Below are positions 1-6,376 of a stretch of DNA of 9,286 nucleotides, in pieces (position 1 is the first letter of the stretch; each line of letters opens with the position of its first letter). Origin of the DNA: Candidatus Falkowbacteria bacterium CG10_big_fil_rev_8_21_14_0_10_43_10. Its GTDB lineage: Bacteria; Patescibacteriota; Patescibacteriia; Patescibacteriales; XYC2-FULL-47-12. Under the pieces are notes generated by a model, which had not been told where the DNA came from, did not search any database, and saw nothing but the letters and a program-made list of their open reading frames with translations. Made by a program: the position numbers and the translations under genes. Location of the stretch: contig PFAR01000049.1 in the NCBI GenBank assembly GCA_002773655.1, positions 1,932 to 11,217 of the forward strand. Reading direction: 5' to 3'.

Positions 1-33
1 AAATCCCAGCCGGAATTGGCTAAAAACAAAATT

Positions 34-54
34 CGCCCTAAGGGGCGTTTTTTT
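34..54 (+). terminator. Rho-independent terminator of an upstream transcript
   Basis: A 5-bp GC-only stem (CGCCC at 34-38, GGGCG at 43-47) with a TAAG loop is followed by seven T residues (48-54). An A-rich stretch precedes the stem, so it might also work in reverse. A reading frame running in from the left edge stops at TAA 21-23, about ten bases before the stem, which would suit the end of a plus-strand gene, but too little is visible to call it. The terminator isolates the operon that follows from upstream transcription. Confidence 0.8.
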
Positions 55-80
55 GTTTGCTAGAACTTCTATGATATAAT
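53..80 (+). promoter_or_regulatory. Extended -10 sigma-70-type promoter for the fermentation operon
   Basis: A perfect TATAAT lies at 75-80, preceded by TG at 72-73, which gives the extended -10 pattern TGnTATAAT. A weak -35 candidate, TTGTTT (53-58), sits 16 bp upstream and overlaps the T-tract of the preceding terminator. Transcription would start near 87 and leave a leader of about 40 nt before the first gene. It is the only convincing promoter before the terminator at 8962-8999, which supports a single polycistronic unit of about 8.9 kb. Position and match are seen directly; activity is inferred. Confidence 0.7.
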
Positions 81-126
81 AAAATAAGATATTAGTGCGT
101 TTAAGGCACAAATTTTTATCATACCA

Positions 127-1137
127 ATGGCTAAGCAAGAACAAGATATTATATCCAAATTAAAAAAATCAGGCCTTAAAGGAAGAGGAGGCGCTTGTTT
201 TCCCACCGGCGATAAGTGGGATTGTTTTAGAAAAGCCAAGGCGGAAAAAAAATATATAGTCTGTAATTTTGCCGAGGGCGATCCTTACATGCTGAAGGAG
301 GCTTTTTTATTAAAAAATCATTTAGCGGAGGTGGTGGACGGAGTAAAAATCGCTTTAAAGACTTTTATCGGTTCTACAGCCTTTATTTATCTGCGCCATG
401 ATTATTATAAAAAATATAAGAATGCTTTTAAAAAAGAAATTGGTTCTTTGCCGATTAGTTTAGTTGAAAAAATCGGGGGCTATCTGGCTGGAGAGGAAAC
501 CTGCGCTTTGGAAGTAATAGAGGGAAAAAAGGCCGAACCGAGATTGCGTCCGCCATATCCGGCCCAGTCCGGACTGTGGGGATTCCCCACTTTAATTAAT
601 AACGCGGAGACCTTTTATTGCATCAGCCGCATTACCCAGGAAAAATACAAGAATGAGCGATTATACTGCCTGTCCGGCTATGTAAAAGATAAGGGCGCGC
701 ATGAGTTAAAAGAGAGAATGACTATAAGAGAGATTTTGTGGCAGACAGGCAATTTATCCAAGGATAATGATTTTTTTGTGCAGGTTGGAGGATTTTTGGG
801 GGAGTTTTTACTGCCGGCAGAATTAGATTGCCTCTTATGCGGCCTTGGTTCGGTAGTGGTTTTTAATAGCCGGACAACAGACTTAATAAAGCTGGTTAAA
901 GAAAAATTAAAGTTTGTTATGCAAGAAAATTGCGATAAATGCACCCCTTGCCGCGAAGGAACTTACCGGCTATATGAAAATTTGAACCAGGGCGTTATTG
1001 ATGAAAAATTAGCTGAAGACATTTTTTTGGCATTGCGGGAAACTTCTTTTTGCCCTTTAGGCAGAGCGGCCGGGTCCTGTTTGGAATCTTTATTGAGAAT
1101 AAATAAATTTTATAATGGTATAAATAATGGTTTGTAG
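127..1137 (+). CDS. hydB: Minimal NuoF/HydB-like FMN and [4Fe-4S] flavoprotein of the hydrogenase
   Basis: This is the NAD(P)H-oxidising flavoprotein subunit expected to exchange electrons between a pyridine nucleotide and the [FeFe] hydrogenase encoded next. Visible in the 336 residues: the FMN/NADH glycine-rich loop GRGGACFPTG (19-28), YLAGEET (119-125), the block EPRLRPPYPAQSGLWG (137-152) with NNAET (158-162), an SLBB-like beta-grasp region (about 178-247), and a C-terminal [4Fe-4S] motif CDKCTPCREG with ligands C269, C272, C275 and probably C309. It is much shorter than NuoF (about 430-445 aa): it begins directly at the FMN domain, with no thioredoxin-like [2Fe-2S] N-terminus and no C-terminal 2[4Fe-4S] ferredoxin domain as in HydB/HndC proteins. 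Two nucleotide-site segments diverge: Cys24 replaces the usual Gly, and NFAEGDP (47-53) stands where NADEGEP is typical. ATG 127 is the only usable start, since an in-frame TAA lies at 85-87, and it has no Shine-Dalgarno sequence. The family is secure; NADH versus NADPH and bifurcation cannot be settled. Confidence 0.88.
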   Translation: MAKQEQDIISKLKKSGLKGRGGACFPTGDKWDCFRKAKAEKKYIVCNFAEGDPYMLKEAFLLKNHLAEVVDGVKIALKTFIGSTAFIYLRHDYYKKYKNAFKKEIGSLPISLVEKIGGYLAGEETCALEVIEGKKAEPRLRPPYPAQSGLWGFPTLINNAETFYCISRITQEKYKNERLYCLSGYVKDKGAHELKERMTIREILWQTGNLSKDNDFFVQVGGFLGEFLLPAELDCLLCGLGSVVVFNSRTTDLIKLVKEKLKFVMQENCDKCTPCREGTYRLYENLNQGVIDEKLAEDIFLALRETSFCPLGRAAGSCLESLLRINKFYNGINNGL

Positions 1138-1177
1138 TTTTTGGTTTTAGTCATAAGGCTGACCGAAAACCAAAACT
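1136..1177 (+). promoter_or_regulatory. Intergenic hairpin between the flavoprotein and hydrogenase genes
   Basis: The left arm 1136-1152 begins in the stop codon of the flavoprotein gene and pairs with 1161-1177 around the loop ATAAGGCT. The match is near-perfect, with one bulge and one mismatch. No T-tract follows, so it is not a standard terminator. It could stabilise the 3' end of the upstream message or tune the ratio of the two subunits. The left arm can also pair with 1195-1209, making the two structures exclusive. The rest of the 91-bp gap is AT-rich and has no recognisable promoter or ribosome binding site. Confidence 0.5.
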
Positions 1178-1228
1178 AAACGCCAAACCAGCCGCTAAAA
1201 CTAAAAACTTTATACCATTTGTTTAAAT

Positions 1229-2959
1229 ATGATATCTAAAGTTAATATAAAAATTAACAATAAGGCCATAACGGCTAAGCCCAAAGAAACCATAGCCGAG
1301 GCGGCGAAGAGGAACGGGATTGACATCCCGCTTTTATGCAGCCATCCGGATTTAAAAATTAAAGCCAGCTGCCGGGTTTGCGTTGTTAAAGTTAAAGGGC
1401 ACGATAATTTAATGCCTTCCTGCTCAACCGAAATTCAGGAGGGAATGGAAATTTTTACCGACACTAAAGAGATAAAGCGGGCGCGCAAGACAAATCTAGA
1501 ATTAATCTTCGCCCAGCACCGGGAAGAGTGCTCTGATTGCGTTTGGAATTATAATTGCCAGCTGTTAAAATTAGCCAAGCAGGAAAAGATTGAGATCAAC
1601 CGCTTTCAAGACCGAAAGAGCAAGTTCCCAACCTTTCTCTTCGGTAATGTTATAGAGTTCGACAGTTCTAAATGCATTGACTGCCGCAACTGCATTGAAA
1701 TGTGCCAAAAACAGGGAGTGGGATATCTAGAAACTAGGTCATATGGCCACGAAACAAACGTCATGCCCGTTAAAGATAAAAATAAAGACTGCGTTTATTG
1801 CGGACAATGCATTATGCACTGTCCGGCCGGAGCGTTTGAAAGCACGGGGGAGTTTGAAAAGATTGAGGAGCCGCTCCGCCAAAAAGACAAAGTCGCGGCA
1901 GTGCAGTTCGCTCCGTCCATCAGGAGCAGTATTGGGGAGGAGTTCGGCCTGCAGCCGGGCGAGGTGGTAACGGAAAAGTTAGTCGGCGCTTTAAGGGAGC
2001 TGGGATTTAATAAAATTTTTGATACATCGGTTGGGGCTGATTTTACCACTATGGCTGAATCGGCCGAGGTGATTGAGCGGATGGAGTCGGGAAAAAATTT
2101 GCCGATTTTAACCTCCTGCTGTCCGGCTTGGGTAAGGTACATTGAATTTTACTATCCGGAATTTATTCCCAATTTAACGACTGTGCGTTCGCCGCAGATA
2201 ATATTGGGAGGGCTGATAAAAACTTACTGGGCCAAGATAAATAAAATCAATCCCAGAAATATTTTTTCCGTTTCCATCATGCCCTGCGTGGCTAAAAAGT
2301 ATGAAGCCAAGCGGCCGGAGCTGAAAGTTAAGGGAATGAAGCCGATAGACTATGTATTAACAACCAGAGAACTGGCCCGGCTTTTAATGCGGCGCAAGAT
2401 TGATTTTAAAAAAATAAAGCCACAGGCAATAGATAGCATGTTCGGCAGCCCTTCAGGCGCGGGAGTTATCTACGGCGCCAGCGGCGGGGTAATGGAGTCA
2501 GCCCTGCGGACGACTTATGAAAAATTAACCGGGCAAAGGCTGGAAAATATTGAATTTAGGCAGGTGCGGGGAATGAAGGAATATAAGGAAGCCGAAATAG
2601 ATATAAAAGGCATAAAGAGAAAAGCAGTGGTAATTAACGGCTTAGGCGTTGCGCAAAATTTTTTGGAAAAAATTAAAAAAGGGGAATCTTCTCCGACCTG
2701 TGTTGAGGTTATGGCCTGCCCGGGAGGATGCATCGGCGGCGGCGGCCAGCCATTGCCGTCTGACGGGGAAATAAGAAAGAAGCGGGCGGCCGGGCTTTAC
2801 AGCGTGGACGAGAAAAAAATAATCCGGCGGGCGCATGAAAATCCAGTTGTGCAGAAAGTTTATAGTGAATTTTTTGAACGGAATCACGAAATGGCGCATA
2901 AAGTTTTGCATACTAAATATCATAAACAGAAGAGAGAAAAATTAAAGATTATAAAATAA
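1229..2959 (+). CDS. hydA: [FeFe] hydrogenase, CpI-like (M3, group A) catalytic subunit
   Basis: It catalyses 2H+ + 2e- <-> H2 in the cytoplasm, probably as the main electron sink. All modules of an M3 group A enzyme are intact. The N-terminal plant-type [2Fe-2S] domain has C37, C48, C51 and C65. The His-Cys3 [4Fe-4S] site has H97, C101, C104 and C110. The two ferredoxin clusters use C149/C152/C155/C159 and C188/C191/C194/C198. The H-cluster motifs are TSCCPAW (295-301), MPCVAKKYEA (351-360) and MACPGGCIGGGGQP (495-508). By alignment with Clostridium CpI, C298, C353, C497 and C501 bind the H-cluster and C297 is the proton-relay cysteine. The length of 576 aa is close to CpI (574), followed by the small-subunit-like C-terminal region (about 515-570). 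Unlike many trimeric bifurcating HydA proteins it has no extra C-terminal [2Fe-2S] domain. ATG 1229 lies in an AT-rich context without Shine-Dalgarno. The upstream NuoF-like gene is the likely electron-exchange partner. No HydE, HydF or HydG maturase gene is present here. Confidence 0.97.
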   Translation: MISKVNIKINNKAITAKPKETIAEAAKRNGIDIPLLCSHPDLKIKASCRVCVVKVKGHDNLMPSCSTEIQEGMEIFTDTKEIKRARKTNLELIFAQHREECSDCVWNYNCQLLKLAKQEKIEINRFQDRKSKFPTFLFGNVIEFDSSKCIDCRNCIEMCQKQGVGYLETRSYGHETNVMPVKDKNKDCVYCGQCIMHCPAGAFESTGEFEKIEEPLRQKDKVAAVQFAPSIRSSIGEEFGLQPGEVVTEKLVGALRELGFNKIFDTSVGADFTTMAESAEVIERMESGKNLPILTSCCPAWVRYIEFYYPEFIPNLTTVRSPQIILGGLIKTYWAKINKINPRNIFSVSIMPCVAKKYEAKRPELKVKGMKPIDYVLTTRELARLLMRRKIDFKKIKPQAIDSMFGSPSGAGVIYGASGGVMESALRTTYEKLTGQRLENIEFRQVRGMKEYKEAEIDIKGIKRKAVVINGLGVAQNFLEKIKKGESSPTCVEVMACPGGCIGGGGQPLPSDGEIRKKRAAGLYSVDEKKIIRRAHENPVVQKVYSEFFERNHEMAHKVLHTKYHKQKREKLKIIK

Positions 2960-2969
2960 TATAAAATAT

Positions 2970-3485
2970 ATGTATTTAAAATCATTGACCATCACTAAGG
3001 CGCAAGCCTTGCCTTTAACAAAATTTATAGTTTTGTTATCGGTAGCGACTTTACTACCGGCCTTTATCCATCTGCAGTATATTACCGGACCTATTGTTAA
3101 TGCTATTCTATTTATTTCCGCCGCTTTGTTAGGCGTTGAGGCTGCCATTTTAATCGGCTTGATTCCTAGCCTAGTCGCTTTATCCATGGGACTTTTGCCG
3201 GCCGTGCTGGCGCCAATGGTGCCGTTTATTATGGTCAGCAACACCATTATGATTATTATTTTTGCGTATTTCTGGCAAAAAAATTTTTGGTCTGGTATGA
3301 TAATGGCCAGTTTGTTAAAATTCGCTTTTTTATTCAGCGCCAGTTCATTAGTGATAAATTTATTGTTGAAAAAAGAAATCGCGGCCCAGGTGGCGGCTAT
3401 GATGAGCTGGCCCCAGCTGCTCACGGCTTTAACCGGAGGCTTGATCGCCCTTGCTTTTTTAAAAGGTATTAAAAAAATTAGCTGA
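2970..3485 (+). CDS. Hydrogenase-adjacent polytopic membrane protein, ECF S-component-like
   Basis: The 171-aa protein is almost entirely hydrophobic and has five to six predicted membrane segments (roughly 16-34, 40-56, 58-80, 84-102, 107-131 and 142-165), joined by short loops and ending in a basic tail. Length and helix count resemble the substrate-binding S components of energy-coupling-factor vitamin transporters. Possible functional signatures are ITGPIVNAIL (38-47), the Gly/Pro-rich GLIPSLVALSMGLLPA (63-78) with APMVPF (81-86), and MMSWPQL (144-150). There is no signal peptide, metal-binding Cys motif or ATPase domain, and no EcfA or EcfT gene is nearby. It starts 10 bp after hydA and ends 5 bp before the next gene, so it is firmly inside the operon. 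I believe similar proteins accompany iron hydrogenases in other candidate-phylum genomes, but that is recollection and untested. A transporter for a cofactor or metal, or a membrane anchor, is possible. The function is unknown. Confidence 0.75.
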   Translation: MYLKSLTITKAQALPLTKFIVLLSVATLLPAFIHLQYITGPIVNAILFISAALLGVEAAILIGLIPSLVALSMGLLPAVLAPMVPFIMVSNTIMIIIFAYFWQKNFWSGMIMASLLKFAFLFSASSLVINLLLKKEIAAQVAAMMSWPQLLTALTGGLIALAFLKGIKKIS

Positions 3486-3490
3486 AATAT

Positions 3491-4538
3491 ATGACTAAAC
3501 CAAACCAAGCCCATAAAATGGCTAAAAAGAATATAACTTTTTTAGAGCTGGAAAAATGGGAGGAAGAATATCTCCGGAATAAATTGAAGGAAGAAAAAAA
3601 CTTATCTCTTAATTTTTTTCCTCAACCGTTAAATCCTAAAATTTTAAGAAGAATAAAAAATACAGACGCTGTGGCCGTATTTATATATTCCGCCATCAGT
3701 AAAAAAGAACTGGATGAATTGCCAAAATTGCAATTTATCACTACGATGTCTACCGGCTTTGACCATATTGATTTAGAAAGTTGTCGGGAAAGAAATATCA
3801 AGGTCAGCAATGTGCCTTTTTACGGCGAAAATACAGTGGCGGAACATACCTTTGCTTTAATTTTAGCTTTATCAAGGCAAATTTTTGGATCCATAGAAAA
3901 GACAAAAAAATATAATTTTGATTTGGCCGGCTTGCGAGGGTTTGATTTAAAGGGTAAAACTTTGGGTATAATCGGCTTAGGGCATATCGGCGAACATGTA
4001 TGTAGCCAGAATAGCTAATGGTTTTTTCATGAAAATTATCGCCTCTGATTTAAGACAAAATAAACCCCTGGCCAAAAAATTTAACATCAAGTATGCGACC
4101 CTGAATCATCTATTGACCAATTCGGATATTATTACTTTGCACGCCCCCTATAATAAAAAAACCCACCACTTAATAAACAAAAATAATATAGATTTGATAA
4201 AGAGAGGCGCGTATTTAATCAATACATCGCGCGGCGGTTTAGTGGAGACTGGGGCATTAATCAAAGCTTTAAAGAAGAAAATAATAGCCGGCGCCGGCTT
4301 GGATGTTTTGGAAGAGGAATATTTTATCAAAGAAGAGAAAGAATTATTAACAAAATCTTTCCAGGAAAAGTGCGATTTAAAGACGGTTTTGCAAGGCCAT
4401 TACTTAATTCAGGATCCCCGCGTCTTAGTAACGCCTCACAATGCTTTTAATTCCCAAGAAGCCTTGCGCCGAATTTTAGACACCACCGTTGATAATATAA
4501 AGGGATATTTAAAGGGCAGGATGATGAATTTAGTTTAA
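3491..4538 (+). pseudogene. ldhA: Frameshifted D-lactate dehydrogenase-type D-2-hydroxyacid dehydrogenase
   Basis: When intact, this NAD-dependent enzyme would reduce pyruvate to D-lactate and reoxidise NADH. The first frame (3491-4018) carries the N-terminal catalytic domain with MSTGFDHIDL (86-95) and the start of the Rossmann fold, GLGHIG (162-167). It then reads EHVCSQNS and stops. The rest lies in another frame (ATG 3996 to 4538): ARIANGFFMKIIASD, with the NAD-selecting Asp, then NTSRGGLV, AGAGLDVLEEE and VTPHNAF. Removing one of two tandem TGTA copies joins the halves exactly (GLGHIGEHVARIANGF). The product would be 347 aa, or 338 aa if translation starts at the second Met (3518), which fits family N-termini better. 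In the 347-aa numbering the catalytic residues R246, E275 and H315 are all present. Preservation of every key residue suggests a recent lesion, strain variation or an assembly error. Two separate proteins are improbable because the break falls between the first strand and helix of the NAD fold. D-lactate is the likeliest substrate; another 2-hydroxyacid is possible. Confidence 0.88.
3997..4004 (+). repeat. Tandem TGTA duplication causing the frameshift
   Basis: TGTA at 3997-4000 is immediately repeated at 4001-4004, within CATGTATGTAGCC. A single copy would read GAA CAT GTA GCC AGA and continue the Rossmann-fold consensus without any other change. The four extra bases move the reading frame to a TAA at 4016-4018. 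They also leave an ATG at 3996 in the downstream frame, where reinitiation is conceivable. Confidence 0.9.
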
Positions 4539-4554
4539 TTAAAATTAGAATTTT

Positions 4555-6282
4555 ATGTTAAAAATCACTAAAAAAAAGATCGCGGCCAAATCCAATCTGG
4601 ATAATTATGAAAAGGCATATAAAAATTATTCGCTAGAAGAGGCGAAAAAGGAAATAAGCTATTTTCCGGGCGGAAAGCTGAACATAGCCTATAATTCCAT
4701 TACCAGGAACGCGCTTAATGAAAATACGAAGAATAAAACAGCTTTAATATGGGAATCTGAGGCCGGCGAAATAAAAGAATTTACCTTTAGCCAGATGGAG
4801 AATTTATCCAACAAAGTCGCCAATGTTTTAAAAAAGCACAAAGTTAAAAAAGGCGACCGCGTTTTTATCATCTTGCCGCGCATACCGGAGACATATTATT
4901 CCTTTATCGGGATAATGAAAACCGGAGCGATTGCCGGAACGATGTTCGCCGCTTTCCAGGAGGACGGAATTTTTGAGAGGCTGAAAAAAAGCGAAGCCAA
5001 GTTTGTCATTACCAACACAGAGCTAGCGGAACGGATTAAAAAGAACCGGCAGAAGCTTAAGGAATTAAAATACATTTTTTTAACCGATATTGGGATAAGC
5101 GGCGGGGAAGATAAGTTGTCGTTGCCGGAAGAAATGGAGTCAGCCTCCGCTTCTTTTCAAACTGTGCCGATGGAGCCGGATGACGCCGCCACCATGATGT
5201 TCACCTCTTCCACTTCTTACACGCCGATTTCAGGAGTAGTAATGCCGCACCAGGCGGTTATCAGCCAGCACCTGACGGCCAAGTACGTCCTTGATTTTAA
5301 GGAAGACGATATTTACTGGTGCACGGCTGATCCGGGCTGGATAACCGGAACGGTATATTCAATTATCGCCAACTGGTCCAACGCCGTTACCACGGTAATT
5401 TATGAAGGCCGGTTTGACGCCGGGAAATGGATGAAAATTATGGAAAAATATAAAGTTTCCGTCTGGTACACCGCGCCGACCGCAATCAGGATGTTAATCG
5501 CCTCGGGCGTTGACGGCCGGAAATATAATCTGGATAACCTGCGGCACATGTGCAGCGTCGGCGAAGTATTACAGCCGGATTCCATCAGATGGATTAAGGA
5601 AAATTTAAAGGTGGATGTTTGCGATACCTACTGGCAGACGGAGACCGGATCAATGATCGTCGCCAATTTTCCCGGGGAGAAAAAGAAAATTGGCTCTATC
5701 GGGCGCCCGGTGCCTGGGGTAATAGTAAAAATAATAGATGACCAAGGGAAAGAGGTGCCGGTTAAAACTGAAGGAAATATCGCGATTAAGCCGGATGTCC
5801 CCTCGTTAATGAAAACCGTCTGGAAGAATAAAAAGATGTATGACAGTTATTTTAAACACGGCTGGTATGTGACCGGCGACAGGGGATATATGGACGAGGA
5901 CGGCTATATTTGGTTCTTGGGGCGGAAAGATGATATAATAAAAACTTCAGGGGAGAGAGTGGGTCCGGCCGAAGTTGAATCGGCCTTAATTGAGCATCCG
6001 GCAGTAATTGATGCCGGCGTAATCGGCAAGCCGGACAAGTTGCGCGGCGAGATTATCAAAGCCTTCGTGGTGCTTGATCAGAAATTCAATCCCTCGGATA
6101 AATTAATTGAAGAATTACAGCAGTACGTGAAAAAGCATCTGGCCGGCCATGCTTATCCGCGCGAAGTGGAGTTTATAAATAAAATTCCTAAAAATAAATC
6201 CGGCAAAATCGTCCGCCGCATTTTAAAGGCGAAGGATTTGGGATTGCCGGAGGGGGATATCTCGACGCTGGAAGATGATTGA
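4555..6282 (+). CDS. acsA: AcsA-type acetyl-CoA synthetase (AMP-forming) with an atypical P-loop
   Basis: The family interconverts acetate + ATP + CoA and acetyl-CoA + AMP + PPi. The N-terminus (about 15-55, with KLNIAYNSITRNA) is of the AcsA type, and the 575-aa length matches Bacillus AcsA (about 572). Core motifs are DPGWITG (259-265), SVGE (334-337), the adenylation motif DTYWQTETG (357-365), GWYVTGDRGY (436-445), GRKDDIIKTSGERVGPAEVE (456-475) and the catalytic-lysine motif KNKSGKIVRR (546-555, K551). Residues lining the acetate pocket in Salmonella Acs have matching counterparts (I263, T264, V335, W360), pointing to a small acyl group. The P-loop is odd: TSSTSYTPISGVV (217-229) replaces the usual TSG(S/T)TGxPKGV, losing the glycines and the Pro-Lys-Gly lysine. 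In this fermentative operon it may run towards acetate and ATP, as proposed for Syntrophus, but PPi dependence cannot be read from sequence. It starts 16 bp after the dehydrogenase, without Shine-Dalgarno. Confidence 0.9.
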   Translation: MLKITKKKIAAKSNLDNYEKAYKNYSLEEAKKEISYFPGGKLNIAYNSITRNALNENTKNKTALIWESEAGEIKEFTFSQMENLSNKVANVLKKHKVKKGDRVFIILPRIPETYYSFIGIMKTGAIAGTMFAAFQEDGIFERLKKSEAKFVITNTELAERIKKNRQKLKELKYIFLTDIGISGGEDKLSLPEEMESASASFQTVPMEPDDAATMMFTSSTSYTPISGVVMPHQAVISQHLTAKYVLDFKEDDIYWCTADPGWITGTVYSIIANWSNAVTTVIYEGRFDAGKWMKIMEKYKVSVWYTAPTAIRMLIASGVDGRKYNLDNLRHMCSVGEVLQPDSIRWIKENLKVDVCDTYWQTETGSMIVANFPGEKKKIGSIGRPVPGVIVKIIDDQGKEVPVKTEGNIAIKPDVPSLMKTVWKNKKMYDSYFKHGWYVTGDRGYMDEDGYIWFLGRKDDIIKTSGERVGPAEVESALIEHPAVIDAGVIGKPDKLRGEIIKAFVVLDQKFNPSDKLIEELQQYVKKHLAGHAYPREVEFINKIPKNKSGKIVRRILKAKDLGLPEGDISTLEDD

Positions 6283-6296
6283 GTAATATTTTTATA

Positions 6297-6357
6297 TCAT
6301 TCCCGCGAAAGCGGGAATCTAAAAAAAGTAAAGAGATTCCCGCTTTCGCGGGAATGA
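6297..6357. repeat. Perfect 24-bp inverted repeat, REP/MITE-like (CCCGCTTTCGCGGG core)
   Basis: Arms 6297-6320 and 6334-6357 are exact reverse complements over 24 bp and surround a 13-nt A-rich loop. Each arm is itself near-palindromic (CCCGCGAAAGCGGG and CCCGCTTTCGCGGG). This GC-rich core ending in GGGAATGACA is a repeat type scattered through many bacterial genomes; its translation gives the spurious peptides VIPAKAGI and DSRFRGND. TTTATAT flanks both sides (6291-6297, 6362-6368), a possible target duplication, though AT-rich chance is likely. No T-tract follows, so it is not a standard terminator. It lies between acsA and the oxidoreductase genes, about 20 bp before the latter's start, where an RNA hairpin could pause transcription or protect message ends. 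Confidence 0.88.
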
Positions 6358-6376
6358 CAAATTTATATATGTATAT

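Noticed and set aside
3..23. Last six codons of an upstream gene ending at TAA 21-23
   Set aside because: Position before the terminator is suggestive, but six residues are too few to support a coding call.
1743..1970. Alternative plus-strand frame of 75 codons inside hydA
   Set aside because: It lies wholly within the ferredoxin and H-domain coding region, where the main frame has all the cysteine ligands.
1795..2142. Minus-strand frame of 115 codons opposite hydA
   Set aside because: Antisense shadow of a conserved gene, with no motif, promoter or plausible start context.
2942..3514. Long minus-strand open frame (190 aa) opposite the membrane-protein gene
   Set aside because: It mirrors the hydrophobic plus-strand gene, shows no family motif, and would run against the operon. 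The plus-strand frame has proper membrane helices and operon spacing.
3996..4538. Independent 180-aa gene starting at ATG 3996
   Set aside because: Its sequence is the C-terminal half of the dehydrogenase, starting in the middle of the Rossmann fold. It is better read as the downstream part of the frameshifted gene.
6297..6357. Terminator between acsA and the oxidoreductase genes
   Set aside because: The stem is strong, but no T-tract follows and the next start is only 20 bp away with no promoter between, so read-through is expected.
6297..6357. CRISPR array
   Set aside because: Only two inverted, not direct, copies are present, with a 13-bp A-rich loop and no further units.
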